A stretch of 64,000 bases of DNA from Diphasiastrum complanatum. Taxonomy: Eukaryota; Streptophyta; Lycopodiopsida; Lycopodiales; Lycopodiaceae. Shown piece by piece: positions 13,991 through 26,938 of the stretch. Below the pieces are notes generated by a model. It ran no database searches. It was given only the letters and a program-made list of their open reading frames with translations, and had not been told where the DNA came from. The position numbers and the translations under genes were made by a program. The stretch covers positions 48,816,052-48,880,051 of the forward strand of contig CM055097.1 of assembly GCA_029204225.1 (NCBI GenBank), read 5' to 3'. Each line of letters opens with the position of its first letter. Position 1 is the stretch's first letter.

Positions 13991-16139
13991 AAAAAATCTC
14001 AAAGGGAAAAAGTGAAGGTTCGAAAACATGTAGTCGGACTTTGGTTTTCAGGATGCTCATTACTTGAATGATTTATTTAAGTCTGAGCATAAGAAATCCA
14101 ACAGATACATGAGGTACCCACTCTTCAAGAGCACTCAACGAGGCTCAACGCTGCCTATCCAGCATACTATCCTACGTATAGTAGGGTAGCTCTTTAGATA
14201 ATTTGGTATGGAAAAGTATATCGCGATGGACCAGCGATGAGCTGGTATACCTTTCTCACTCCACTTTCCAGCGATGGGCTCTCTTGATGGTTTTTAAATG
14301 TATGATTTGTATTATCACAATGAGCACTTGAGGTACGTATATGTCATAACTATATTTGCTATCATATTTGGATTTCAACAGTATAGAAATTTGGGGCAAA
14401 TCCATGCCATACCAAAATTCCTACTTGTAAACAAGTCATGTGTGGTACTCGTGACTTCTTGGGCAAATCCATGCCATTCAAGAGTCTGCAAGCAATCTTA
14501 TTGCTAGATAAACTTTTGAATCTTGATCGTGATTTAATATGCAGTCAAGCACAATACTCATTTTAATAAACAAAAGCCTTTATTTATGCCGTCTGTGAGA
14601 ACGATTTTTTATACATGATAACAATTTTCCTTAAGTATGCTGCGTTCACTAGAACTTTAAATGATGATTAAAAAGGAACTAAGTTGCTAATTGTGATCTG
14701 ATTGCCTAGGATGCTATTGGCCAGTCCAGGGGGTAAATCTATTGCTGCTCATTTTGAAGACATGTTGTTGTATGGCGTTTGCGTTAGCCTAGGATGCTAT
14801 TGGCTAGTCCATTGGTCTTTGTGTAACCAGAAATGCTGAGTTCAAAGAATGGGGACCATTTTTTACCCGTGAAGGTCGCCACTGTTTGCGGGGAACTCCT
14901 TTTTCAAGTTATTTTTGACGGAAAATCATCGCCACACGCTATTACGCTAATGTGAAACTGCTTAAAACTGACACATAAATGGCCCATTATGGTTGGTTGC
15001 ACTTTTATTGAAACTCTGTCTATTTATTAATTTATGCTGGACTTATATTTATATAAGAAGCTTATGCCCCTAGTTCCCGGGTTTGTCGGGGCTAGGAGGT
15101 GTTTGAATCCTATTTGTAATTGTTTGTGTTTTTAAGTCTGAGAAGTCTATGAATCACTTGTGACTGTTCCCTGCGCAAGGATTGTTGTCTTGAGAGTGTC
15201 TTATTTCATGTTAGGATAGTGCTTTTATCCTTCTTGAAGGTTAGGTGGTCCATTTTTCTACCAAGAATCGGGGTTAGGAAGATCATTATCAGGTGAGATA
15301 GATTAATGATTAAGAAGGACAACAACACTGTCTGTGGCTCTCTACCTGCAGATCTACTACCTAACCTCACTCCCTTTCTTGCTTACAGATCTACTGTGAT
15401 CTATTTGCTGTCTGCGACACTTCAAACTCTTCCTTCGGGTTTGACCATTCTTTATCTATCCACGACCCTGCCTGTGGGTTTGCTACGATCCTGATCTATG
15501 GTCTATCCCTGATCTACGGATTTGTTTGAAACCCTACCATGTGGATCATGGGTTAGAAATCTAACCTTGCCTATCTGCACTTCTAACCCTACCTATCGGA
15601 CCTCTCCTTTTCTGCTTGCGGTTTCATCTCTTTATCTACGATTTTTTGTGGGTTGGGCTTTCTACCAATGGCCCTTTTCTTGTCTATGGCCCAAATGCAC
15701 TATTTCTAATTTTGCTTACTTGTGATCATATGGAATGCTGGAGGAAGGCCATCTCAGTGAATATCCACAAGTTTGATCCGAATTTAAAAAAATTGCAATA
15801 GCCTGGGAGCCATTTGCTGCAAGTTTGGTATTTGTTTGGTGAGCTGAACGCCTGACATAAGCCAGCCTAATTGTACTAAGGGAAACACTAAAGTTACATC
15901 TCATTTGTTAATATTTTCGTCAGTTAACGCTTTACAATTTTGTCTATGAACACACAGTAGTGTAAGGTGTTGTTTTAGGTCTATAAGAACTGCAATGTTG
16001 TCTAATTGCTGGAACACGAACTGAACTTTGTAAATATTTGCTTCGGCTATCAAGAATCTCTAACGAACAAGGTATAAGCCTATTGATTGAGGGAACTCCT
16101 AATAGCCATTTTATAGTCCATTTAGCTTTCCAAAAGTCA
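13991..16139. other. Non-coding stretch upstream of a Gypsy remnant
   Basis: No gene was recognised. Two small direct repeats are visible: GGGCAAATCCATGCCAT near 14394 and 14461, and CCTAGGATGCTATTGGC near 14705 and 14790. The part from 15300 to 15700 is rich in GATCTA/CCTA-type words and may be an untranslated part of a Gypsy element, but this is a guess. Confidence 0.35.
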
Positions 16140-16752
16140 TGGCTTCCAGCACTGGAGTTTCACCTTTCTTATTAGCTCATGGGTATGCTCCACTTTTGCT
16201 AGGGGCTGATGATACACCAGTTACCATTGCTTCTTTTTTATTCGGTGCTTGCGAGCTTATTGCTAGGGCTACTACTCACTTATAGTAGGTTCAGCAACGC
16301 TATCAGACTTCTGTTGATCGTCATTGCCATCATGTTGAGTTTCAGGTTGGTGATGTGGTTTACCTCCGATTATGCTTTGCACGTCATCACTTTGTTCAGG
16401 GTCACACTTCTACTGAGAAGCTTGCACCATGCTATTATGGGCCTTACTATGTCTTGGATCGCCTCAGCCCTGTTATGTATCGGTTACAGTTTCATGATTT
16501 TACACGAGCCTGTGATATCTTTCATGTCATCCTTTTACGAGCTGCCATTATGGATGATGCTCCTTGCGACCTTCATTTCCTACAGAGCCAGAGCTGTTCC
16601 CTTTTTGGCCAGCTGCCATCCATCAGGTTCGCCTTCAGTATAGTCGACGTCGTAGGGAGGTTCAGTTTTTAGTACAGTGGGATGGTCGTCCTCTTGAGGA
16701 GGCCACTTGGGAGCCTATTGATCTCTTTTATCATACACCATTATTGGCATAG
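16140..16752 (+). pseudogene. Ty3/Gypsy (chromovirus-type) integrase C-terminus with chromodomain
   Basis: The reading shows SPFLLAHGYAPLLLGADDTP (integrase end of core), LIARATTHL with two stops, then VQQRYQTSVDRHCHHVEFQV and VGDVVYLRL. Next are KLAPCYYGPYYVLDRLSPV and YRLQFHDFTRACDIFHVILL, the classic Gypsy integrase C-terminal domain. After a frame change near 16590 a chromodomain follows: VQFLVQWDGRPLEEATWEP. Chromodomains of chromoviruses direct integration to particular chromatin. It is a 3' scrap: RT, RNase H, the integrase core and LTRs are not seen. A 5'-truncated PLE begins about 90 bases downstream. Confidence 0.85.
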
Positions 16753-16844
16753 CAGGCTCGGGCCCTCATGGCTTTAGTTCTCTCCTCTACTACAAATGTC
16801 ATTGTAGATCTTCCCTCTACTTCATGATTCGGCTAGCTACGACT

Positions 16845-17060
16845 ATTCTTTTATCATAATATCACAAATGATAGCTGCCATGTATTACTGTAATAAGTAA
16901 AAAACTTTTCTTAAAGAATTACGCACATTTGTGGATACCTTTTAGAGTAATGGCTTCTCTCGAGATAAACTATGCATGATCATAAACAATCTTTTATATC
17001 GTGAAACTTTTCCTAGACTACTATTTGATTTGCCTGAAAACATCAATACTATTTTGGTGG

Positions 17061-17068
<8 letters not shown>
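16845..17068 (+). pseudogene. Penelope-like element, copy 2: C-terminal (thumb) part of RT, 5' truncated
   Basis: Reading IAAMYYCNK, stop, KTFLKELRTFVDTF, stop, SNGFSRDKLCMIINNLL, then LLFDLPENINTILVGS and TAG at 17066-17068. This aligns without gaps to the C-terminus of the PLE RT at 55443-56166, which ends LLVGS plus TAG. Both internal stops are single-base changes. 5' truncation next to an unrelated Gypsy remnant is what target-primed reverse transcription gives. The family call rests on copy 1, which has the RT core. Confidence 0.75.
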
Positions 17069-17700
<632 letters not shown>

Positions 17701-17784
17701 CGCAAGCAATATCTGGATGGGTTCTGATCCACTCGGTAGTGCCAACAAAGAGAGGTAAAAGCTGAAGATAATAGGGCACTGGGC

Positions 17785-18360
17785 AACAACTACCAAGATC
17801 CACATATATGCTGAAGAATAGGCTGAAAATATGCTGAAGTAAGGCGTCGAACAGCTTCCAATCAATAGCCGAAACGGATAGCAAGTCGATGAAGAGAACC
17901 GTTGAAAATGAGACGGTAGCAGGGCGCTAGGCAGCAGCTACCAAATCTGAAAAAAGAGCAAAAAATACAGCCTCCAATCAATATAAGAAATGGACAGCAA
18001 ATCGGTGACGAAAAGTGTCGAAAATGATGAGGTAGTAGGGCGTTGGACAGCAGCTACCAAATCTACAAAAACATTGAAAATCTGGTGAAAAAATCGATAA
18101 AAGTGATGATTTAGCAAGGCGCTGGACAGCCTCCACCAAAACTACAAAAAATGATGAAGAAATCGTCTAAAGTGATGGGTAGTAGGGCACTAGACAGCCA
18201 CCACCAATTTGCAAAAAATGACAGAGAAAATCAATGAAAGTGTGGGTGGTAGGGCGCTGGAGAGCCTCCACCAATCTGCATGAAAGTTGATGGAGAAAAT
18301 GGATGAAAGTAATGGGTGGTAGGGCGCTGGATAGCCTCCACCAATCTGTAGGAAAGTTCT
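17785..18360 (+). repeat. Degenerate tandem array, unit about 65-80 bp, about seven to eight units
   Basis: Repeated core AGGGCGCTGGACAGCCTCCA followed by CCAATCTGCA and a GATGGAGAAAATCGATGAAA-like tail, for example at 18040, 18115, 18185, 18250 and 18320. Units become more alike toward the right. It follows repeat X copy 2. No coding function was seen. Confidence 0.75.
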
Positions 18361-19806
18361 CTAATACCAAGTTACAAGCTAAGATTCACTAGCTATGCTA
18401 GAAAGCAGGACTTAAGCTAGAAAGCAGGAAGAGAGAATGCTTAAGGAGGCTAAAGAGGAGCAATCATCATAAACTAAATAAAGGAATACAATGATGCAAT
18501 ACATATACCCTCTCCCTGAATCAAATAGAGGATTCAAAAAAGGAGGGAAAAAGGATTTGGAGGGAAAATAGTGTGCCCTCCCAATAGGACCCCCACTCCA
18601 AATCAACGTGACCAAGTCCTAAAAATATGAGCAAATAGGGCCCAAGGCCATTATATGAATAAAAAAGGGCCCTTAGGCCTGCTTATGCATGAATAAAAGA
18701 ATGGACGCGGCGAATGTAATGAGCCAAGTCCATGCCTAGATAGAAAATAACAGATGAATCACACTGCCATAGTAAAGAAGTATCCACGTTTAGGATGCTC
18801 TTGTATGTGTTTGTTACTCAGAGACAGCTTTAAAGTGCGCGATTTCTATCTGCTATTGTCTTGCGCTCATTAGCATTTGATTTTGTTTTTCTGAATCAAT
18901 ACTATTTTCTTAATGTGTTCAGTTTGTGTCAAAATGCATGCATCTCTGTATTGCTTTTGTAACTGATAGAAATTGTTTGGAAATTCAATACTTTATGTTT
19001 GGCTACGTAATCACTTAGTATATAGCAAAAGTCAGTTGCTAAAGACTGGACGTGATTTCCATCACTACTGCTTTGTTCAATTTTTGATAGGCGTAGTCAT
19101 GCATTGGAAGTCAGAAGTTTCCACATTCTATTACTCACCTATTTCCAACAATATGTTCCTTGTACATGCATCTTTTTCATTCTTTGCATGTATGTTTCCA
19201 ATGTCTCATCATTGGATTCTTCATCATGTTGAGCATGAATCTTAGTCTTCTCGATTCTCTCCATGCAATTCAAGCTTTTTGATGCAAAAGTCTCATTAAC
19301 AAATGATGGAGCTCTTTCATCTTCTTTTTGTTTCCACTTCCATTACGGTGACTTTCTTGCAATTCAATTCTTCTTCTTCTCGGACGATCTAGGTGATGGA
19401 GATGGAGATGGCGATAGCGATGGGAAAAAAGCTTGGAGCACTTCGTGAAGAGCTGGTCATCTTTGTTGGAGCAAAAGGTGCTTCCTGAAACACGGATTTC
19501 AAGCCCAATGGTATGGAAAAACTTGGGATTCAAAAAAAGTGCCACTCCCCAAAAGGAAAAAAAAAAAAGAAACAACAATTCTTATGGCATTGGGTTGGAA
19601 ACAGAAGAAAATCTGTAGATTTGACTCTCTAGGATCACCTAATTGTAGATGGTTTTCTCTTGCATTGCAAAAGTCTTGTAAGAAACGAAAAAGAGATAAG
19701 AGCAGATGGGAAGTCAATTCGATAGTAAAGATGTAGAGTTCGAGGGGTTAGCATCTATTTCATGCAAAGAAACCCTCACAAGAAATTCACTAGATGTAAA
19801 ACCTTA
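18361..19806. other. Non-coding stretch, no feature recognised
   Basis: No supported gene. A short GATGGAGATGGCGATAGCGA repeat lies near 19395. Confidence 0.35.
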
Positions 19807-19822
19807 GCTATGATACCAAAGT
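19807..19822 (-). promoter_or_regulatory. Possible primer binding site of an eroded LTR element
   Basis: The minus strand reads TTGGTATCATAGCTAAGG close to a TGTGAATCTC that could be an LTR end. This resembles the plant iMet-tRNA PBS with one change. No matching second LTR or coding region was found, so the LTR extent to the right (from 19820) is unknown. Confidence 0.35.
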
Positions 19823-20609
19823 GTGAATCTCAAGGGAGGGATTCCTACAATCCTTAGTCTCATAAGCTTATTGGCGTTACTTTTACATAAAACAAGTCTT
19901 GAAACAACTTAAATGGAATCAAATTAGACTTGAAAATAAAACTTGACAACAACGAGTCATGAAAATTCATGCACTTTTTTGGGGTGTTTGGTAATGGAAA
20001 TCATGAATCAAGATCATAAGATCATTACGGACAGTTCTTGACCTATGGAAGGCTGAGTTTGGGGGAAATAGAGCTTTGTTTAATAATAATTGAGTTTCTG
20101 GATTTTTGGTAGTATTGGACCGAGTTAGAGAAATGGCCAAATTTAGTTTATGGTGTAGATACTCCAAAAATGGAGATGTAGCATAAGGGCTATGGAGTAG
20201 ATAGATAGTGAAAGAGAAGGGAGAGAGGGAGAGAGACAAAAAGAGAGAGAGAGAGAGATCCAAGAGAATAGAGTGAAGATGTTTGGATCCCAAAGGCACA
20301 ATATCTTTGAGCCAAAGCTTCAAGCTCCTTCTCCAAAACACCTGAACACAAAAACAAACAAAGAGGAAGAACTAGAAAGCATAAACTTGCAATCCTCTTG
20401 GTAGGGGGGGGCGCATTTCCACTTATATAGAGAGTGGAGAAGCATTCCAAAGTGAGTGAGATGTCAAGTACAAGTGCATGAGGTGTGGGGAAGACTCCAA
20501 TTGGACTAAAGATGAAGTGGAGTGCATCCTTATAGACTCCTCTGAGCCTTCATTATAGGATAAGCCTTCCCTATGGACTTGTCATAAGCCTTCTTTGTTA
20601 AGAGTCTTA
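19823..20609. other. Non-coding stretch, possibly an LTR remnant
   Basis: No gene. A short (GA)n tract lies at 20242-20259. It may be the LTR belonging to the PBS-like site at 19807-19822, but no partner copy is in the window to prove it. Confidence 0.3.
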
Positions 20610-20778
20610 AGCTTAGAAAGCTTCTTGTTCCGATTCTTGTCCTTCAAGCACTTTCATGAGTACCCGCACATACCTTCAAAGAAAGTCATTCCTTAAGCCC
20701 AGAAGGCTTCTTATTCTTGTTTTTGTCCTTCAAGCACTTTCATGAGTACCTACACATACCTTCAAAGAAAAGTCAGTT
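20610..20778. repeat. Two-copy tandem duplication, about 85 bp unit
   Basis: Both units carry GTCCTTCAAGCACTTTCATG, then AGTACC-ACACATACCTTCAA, preceded by an AGAA-GCTTCTT variant. The copies differ at about ten positions. Confidence 0.8.
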
Positions 20779-21290
20779 TCCATACCATCAGACATGGCTC
20801 ATAAAGGGTTCTTAGTTCTACAAGTAATAATAGTTGCACACACAAATCATTAGAGCAATAAATTCATACAATATCCAAAAAGAATAATGGTCATTGGTAG
20901 TTTCATGTCATCAAAATCTATGTGAAGATGAAAGATAGGAAAGTATTTCTTTGGGACAACAAATTACAATAAATACATCATCCTCACGCATTCTCCATGA
21001 TGCTCCGCCAACAGAGCAAATGATCTCGAGCATCAAAGTTATGTCTCCTTTTTCAGGCTGTAACATATTCAGTGTTATTCAAACTTTCATTGCAATATAG
21101 AAGCAACACGTTCTTCATCTGTGTTTAACGTAGATATATGATGTTGTGATTTTGATTCAATTAAAGTTTTTAATGGGGGAGAAGGGAGGGGACATCTTGG
21201 CCCCTCTATGCCTTGTACATGTGATGCTTTAGGTATTGTATCGAATGTACATCAAGTTGTTGTTTCTAGTTATGTCTGTTGTTACGTTCC
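20779..21290. other. Non-coding stretch, no feature recognised
   Basis: No gene or repeat recognised. Confidence 0.35.
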
Positions 21291-21500
21291 ATTGCTATGT
21301 TAGCAATTGCATGAGAAAGTGAGGTATTACTTTAAATCTTAAGACTTGGGGCTAGTTACCAACTACATGCGTTTAATCAACATGCCCACCCGTGCATTGC
21401 TATGTTAGCAATTGCATGAGAAAGTGAGGTATTACTTTAAATCTTAAGACTTGGGGCTAGTTACCAATTACATGCGTTTAATCAACATGCCCACCCGTGC
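21291..21500. repeat. Near-perfect tandem duplication, 105 bp unit
   Basis: Units 21291-21395 and 21396-21500, each starting ATTGCTATGTTAGCAATTGC and ending CCCACCCGTGC or the equivalent. I see one base difference (AACTACATG versus AATTACATG), so the duplication is recent. The unit start contains the palindrome GCAATTGC. Confidence 0.93.
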
Positions 21501-21663
21501 TAGTAGCTTGGATTGTCACTGCCACTACACATTGGACAAGGTGATTTGGTAGCTCAACCAAAAGATAACAAAAGCATCATGAATTGATTGTCCTTGCGAA
21601 TGAAGTGGACTTGTATCACCTGGGATACACTAATTTGCATGCGTATCCAAATGTTCAAACCTG

Positions 21664-21863
21664 GATATCATATCATGTTGATGGAGTAGGGTGTGAGGCT
21701 CCCCCCTATTCATGTTAGTCAAATTATAGCATCTACACAACAAGACCCACATGAACGAACTTAGATATCATATCATGTTGATGGAGTAGGGTGTGAGGCT
21801 CCCCCCTATTCATGTTAGTCAAATTATAGCATCTACACAACAAGACCCACATGAACGAACTTA
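21664..21863. repeat. Perfect tandem duplication, 100 bp unit
   Basis: Units 21664-21763 and 21764-21863, each starting GATATCATATCATGTTGATG and ending CATGAACGAACTTA. I see no difference between them. Confidence 0.93.
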
Positions 21864-22716
21864 TGCTCCGCTATGTCATGATTGCATGAGGTTATTTTCA
21901 CAATTGTAAGAATTTTCCACTACAACCTAAACAACATGAAGGTGTTGATAGGCCAAATGCCCCATTGAATCTACAATAATGACTCTGTGCTTGAGTAGTG
22001 GCCAATTCAACCATGAAGTGCTTGGGTTTATTTACACATCAGTAGAGAAACATAGGAAAGGAGCATATGCATGAGTATGTTATAGAGCTCACATCATGAC
22101 ACAATACTACCACAAAAGTAAGATGTATGAATATCCAGATCTCAGGAAATTTCTATTCAATGGAAGTGCTCAACTAAGGTTCCCATACCAATGTAGACCA
22201 TAAGAAATGGAAAAGAAATTAAACACGATACGAAGAAAAATATTTTTGAGAACAAGGACTCTAAAAACAAAACTCAATGAAGTAAAGTAGCACTTAGCCA
22301 ATTTACAACTCAAGCTCTATGCAAACCAATTTGTCTTTTTTTTTTTTTTTAAAGAGATATTAAAAGAGGAATGTAAAATACATATTGTGCCGTACAAGTT
22401 GACAAACTATCATAGGGAGTAGATCCATGGGTCATCATAGATGATAGATCAATGGAGTAACATCTATTCGATAAGTAGAAGCTTGCGTTAGATTGAGAGT
22501 TGATGATGTAGGGTCCATGTGATAACTTAATATGAGAGCACATTGTGTTCATGGGTGGAAGGCCAAGGTCTCAAAGCAGGTTATATAGATGCTGAGCTTG
22601 GGAGAAAGTTGATTTTAAAGTGGATATTATAGTTCTTGAGGCAAATCTATGATGGTTTATGTTATGTCCCTATCTAACTTGAATTAGGTCAAGTAATAAC
22701 TATGGTTAAGTGGTTA
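21864..22716. other. Non-coding stretch before element C
   Basis: No gene recognised. A run of 15 T lies at about 22338. Confidence 0.35.
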
Positions 22717-22721
22717 GAAGC

Positions 22722-23423
22722 TGTGAAGAATTGCCAAAAATTGGCAAATCTAGCTTGATAAAAAACCCTGAAGAATAGTGTAAATTTTGTACATAATTGG
22801 GTTCCACACATGTATGGCCAAGATGCCACATGGCAACCCACTCCTAATGTAGGTTAGGTCAAGTCCATAGGGTTGGTCATGTCATTTTGGTAGTGATTCC
22901 TAGTTCATAGGACCTAAATCCTAGATTTAAGGTGAAAAATTGACCAACTAGCTATCTACCAAGCATGACTCTAGGAAATAGACTAGGGTTTCATTTTAGG
23001 GCAAAAAAGCTGAGTTAAATTCCTTATTACATGCTGGAAATCCACCTAACTTCACAAAGGAAGTCGAATTTGCTATGCATTCCAAGCTCCCATAGTGAGA
23101 AGATAGAACATTTTTGGAGCTCATTGGCAATCTCAAGCTAGTTCACTATGTACATTGAGTTTTTGTGATCCAAATGAAACCAAATCAATTTCTACTTGTT
23201 TCTCAGGTTGAAGGCCATACTACAGCATGTATTACACATGTGTGGGCTCGGATTTCAATGTTTATTAATGCTTTTGATTGTTAATGCTTGTTGTTTGTCA
23301 AATTGCCAATCTAGATCAACTTTTTTGTGTCTAGTTTTCTGATAGATTGTTAAGCAAGCATCAAATCACTCTTGTGGATCTTTTGTAGATCCATTTATGG
23401 TCCTAAAGTACAGTACTTTCATA
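22722..23423 (+). repeat. 5' LTR of element C
   Basis: 702 bases from TGTGAAGAATTGCC to ..AGTACTTTCATA, the same length as the 3' LTR 28746-29447. It is followed at 23424 by TGGTATCAGATCC, a PBS with one change. Confidence 0.95.
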
Positions 23424-25598
23424 TGGTATCAGATCCAAGTACAAGAGCATAAGCCATTGATCTAGCTTGATAAAAAACCATGAAGAATAGTGTAAATTTT
23501 GTACATAATTGGGTTCCACACATCTATGGCCAATATGCCACGTGGAAACCCACTCCTAATGTAGGTTAGGTCAAGTCCATAGGGTTGGTCATGTCATTTT
23601 GGTAGTGATTCCTAGTTTATAGGACCTAAATCCTAGATTTAAGGTGAAAAATTGACCAACTAGCTATCTACCAAGCATGACTCTAGGAAATAGACTAGGG
23701 TTTCATTTTAGGGCAAAAGGGCTGAGTTAACTTCCTTATTACATGCTGGAAATCCACCTAACTGCACAAAGGAAGTCGAATTTGCTATGTATTCCAAGCT
23801 CCCATAGTGAGAAGATAGAATATTTTTGGATCTCATTGGCAATCTCAAGCTAGTTCACTATGTACATTGAGTTTTTGTGATCCAAATGAAACCAGATCAA
23901 TTTCTACTTGTTTCTCAGGTTGAAGGCCATACTAAAGCATGTATTACACATGTGTGGGCTCGGATTTCAATGTTTATTAATGCTTTTGATTGTTAATGCT
24001 TGTTGTTTGTCAAATTGCCAATCTAGATCAACTTTTTTGTGTCTAGTTTTCTGATAGATTGTTAAGCAAACATCCAATCACTCTTGTGGATCTTTTGTAG
24101 ATCCATTTATGGTCCTAAAGTACAGTACTTTCATATGGTATCAGAGCCAAGTACAAGAGCATAAGCCATTGATCTAGCTTGATAAAAAACCATGAAGAAT
24201 AGTGTAAATTTTGTACGTAATTGGGTTCCACACATGTATGGCCAAGATGCCATGTGGAAACCCACTCCTAATGTAGGTTAGGTCAAGTCCATAGGGTTGG
24301 TCATGTCATTTTGGTAGTGATTCCTAGTTTATAGGACCTAAATCCTAGATTTAAGGTGAAAAATTGACCAACTAGCTATCTACCAAGCATGACTCTAGGA
24401 AATAGACTAGGGTTTCATTTTAGGGCAAAAGGGCTGAGTTAACTTCCTTATTACATGCTGGAAATCCACCTAACTGCACAAAGGAAGTCGAATTTGCTAT
24501 GTATTCCAAGCTCCCATAGTGAGAAGATAGAATATTTTTGGATCTCATTGGCAATCTCAAGCTAGTTCATTATGTACATTGAGTTTTTGTGATCCAAATG
24601 AAACCAAATCAATTTATACTTATTTCTCAGGTTGAAGGCCGTACTACAGCATGTATTACACATGTGTGGGCTCGGATTTCAATGTTTATTAATGCTTTTG
24701 ATTGTTAATGCTTGTTGTTTGTCAAATTGCCAATCTAGATCAACTTTTTTGTGTCTAGTTTTCTGATAGATTGTTAAGCAAACATCCAATCACTCTTGTG
24801 GATCTTTTGTAGATCCATTTATTGTCCTAAAGTACAGTACTTTCATATGGTATCAGAGCCAAGTACAAGAGCATAAGCCATTGATCTAGCTTGATAAAAA
24901 ACCATGAAGAATAGTGTAAATTTTGTACGTAATTGGGTTCCACACATGTATGGCCAAGATGCCATGTGGAAACCCACTCCTAATGTAGGTTAGGTCAAGT
25001 CCATAGGGTTGGTCATGTCATTTTGGTAGTGATTCCTAGTTTATAGGACCTAAATCCTAGATTTAAGGTGAAAAATTGACCAACTAGCTATCTACCAAGC
25101 ATGACTCTAGGAAATAGACTAGGGTTTCATTTTAGGGCAAAAGGGCTGAGTTAACTTCCTTATTACATGCTAGAAATCCACCTAACTGCACAAAGGAAGT
25201 CGAATTTGCTATGTATTCCAAGCTCCCATAGTGAGAAGATAGAATATTTTTGGATCTCATTGGCAATCTCAAGCTAGTTCACTATGTACATTGAGTTTTT
25301 GTGATCCAAATGAAACCAAATCAATTTATACTTATTTCTCAGGTTGAAGGCCGTACTATAGAATGTATTACACACGTGTGGGCTCGGATTTCAATGTTTA
25401 TTAATGCTTTTGATTGTTAATGCTTGTTGTTTGTCAAATTGCCAATCTAGATCAACTTTTTTGTGTCTAGTTTTTTGATAGATTGTTAAGCAAGCATCCA
25501 ATCACTCTTGTGGATCTTTTGTAGATCCATTTATGGTCCTAACGTACAGTACTTTCACATGGTATCAGAGCCAAGTACAAGAGCATAAGCCATTGATC
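22751..25598 (+). repeat. Four-copy tandem array of LTR + PBS + leader start, 712 bp unit
   Basis: The landmark TAGCTTGATAAAAAACC occurs at 22751, 23463, 24175 and 24887, and the unit ends again at 25598, so the spacing is 712 each time. PBS copies start at 23424, 24136, 24848 and 25560. Each unit lacks the first 29 LTR bases and ends with the 30-base leader start ..CATAAGCCATTGATCTA. The joints read TTGATCTAGCTTG, where LTR (AAATCTAGC) and leader (TGATCTAATG) share ATCTA. Units 3 and 4 share variants (GTACGTAATTGG, GCCATGTGGAAA) not found in units 1 and 2. Confidence 0.95.
25560..25572 (+). promoter_or_regulatory. Primer binding site of element C (last and leader-proximal copy)
   Basis: TGGTATCAGAGCC directly after LTR end ..TTTCACA, complementary to initiator-Met tRNA. 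Three further copies stand in the upstream array units. Confidence 0.9.
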
Positions 25599-26390
25599 TA
25601 ATGCAAATCCATTTTTAGCAAGTTTTGGTGCTAAAAACTAGTATTGAGAGGGCAAGCTAGAATCTTGATTTTGGTGAGGAGATTTGATCCCAAATTTGGT
25701 AGGGGTCCAAATCCGTACTATCCACATGTGTGGGTACCTCTGAACCTGCATTTAATGCATGGTATTCATTTGATCCAAGGAAATTCAATTTGTGAGCTTT
25801 TGATGTAATTTTTGGTGGAAATCTTAGGATATAATTTTTGGTGAAAATCTTAGAATAAGCTACCAAGATTGAGTGCCATTGATTAGATTTGACATAGGGT
25901 CATGAGATCTAATTAATCTATGCTCAAATTAGGTCCTCTAAACTTGTTTTACAGGTCTTGAAAGTACATCAAAAAGTGTGAGGGAGATTTAGTCATGTTA
26001 TTGTCCGAAAATAGCCAAAATTGACAAGATTTGATTGTAAGTAGCTTTCACATCATCTTATCTTCATTCCAACTTTGTAAGGGAGTGCTAGAACTGAGAT
26101 TATAAGTCCATTTGTTGGATTAGAAATCTAATTTGAGTGAAACACTACAAGAGAGAGACCTTAGTGAGTTTCTAGAGACAATCAAATCTATTTCTTGGCA
26201 AGATTTGTTTGAAAGTAGTTTTCACTTCATCTTATCTTCATTCCAGCTTTGTGAGGGAGTGATAGAACTGTGATTATAAGTCCATTTGTTGGATTAGAAA
26301 TCAAATTTGAGTGAAACACTACAAGTGTGAGACCTTTGTGAGTTTCAAGTCAATCAAATCTATTTCTTGTTTGTAGAAGTCACTAGTAAG
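25599..26390 (+). other. Untranslated leader of element C
   Basis: About 790 bases between PBS and gag start without an open frame. It contains an internal near-duplicate of about 190 bases: GATTATAAGTCCATTTGTTG occurs at about 26098 and 26272, with the surrounding sequence repeated. Confidence 0.7.
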
Positions 26391-26918
26391 ATGGGATCTG
26401 CTGGAGCATACCTTCTAGAAGCTAGTGAGAGATTGAATTCTACAAACTATGCTATTTGGAATGTTAGGATGGAGTCACTCTTGGTGCTCCAAGACCTTTA
26501 TGAGTTTCTGATTGAAAATGAAGATGAACCTCTAGGTGCACATGAGTTAGCTAGATACAAGAAGAGATCTAGGCTTTTACTTCATTGTGTGAAGATGAAT
26601 GTGAACAATGATTTGTTGAGAGACATATCAACTTGTGCTAGTGCTAAAGAAACTTGGGAGTCTTTAAAATTAATATATGAATCTAATCACACTTTGAGGG
26701 TTCTCATGTTTAGAAATCAGATTTTGCAAAGCATGAAAAGAAGTGAGGAGAGTGCACATGATTATGTACTCAGAATCAAGTCTCTAAATAGGGAGTTGGC
26801 TTCCATTGGAGAGAAGATTCATGATGGAGAGTTTGTACAAATTTTTCTTAATGGTCTAGGAGAGGACTTTGCAAATTTGGTCCAAAGTTTTGCCAACCAA
26901 GACACTTTGCCAATATAG
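26391..26918 (+). pseudogene. Element C gag, N-terminal part
   Basis: The start is taken at ATG 26391 (MGSAGAYLLEASERLNSTNY) because A has the same start (MGSIGAYLLEV). The protein shows the Copia gag pattern (WNVRMESLLVLQDLYEFL, HCVKMNVNNDLLRDIS, AKETWESLKLIYE, EFVQIFLNGLGEDFANLV). It ends at a stop after DTLPI; one base missing there puts the rest (IEKLHSVLVAEE..) into another frame, which continues in the next entry. Confidence 0.85.
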
Positions 26919-26938
26919 AAAAGCTTCACAGTGTATTA

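Noticed and set aside
18355-18380. Possible primer binding site (CTAATACCAAGTT)
   Set aside because: Too many differences from the iMet-tRNA complement and no LTR border or partner LTR beside it.
18973-19245. 90-codon frame
   Set aside because: No recognisable motif, and its length is expected by chance in AT-rich plant DNA.
20590-21863. CRISPR-like repeat-spacer structure
   Set aside because: The repeats are adjacent pairwise tandem duplications without spacers, and the DNA is a plant genome.
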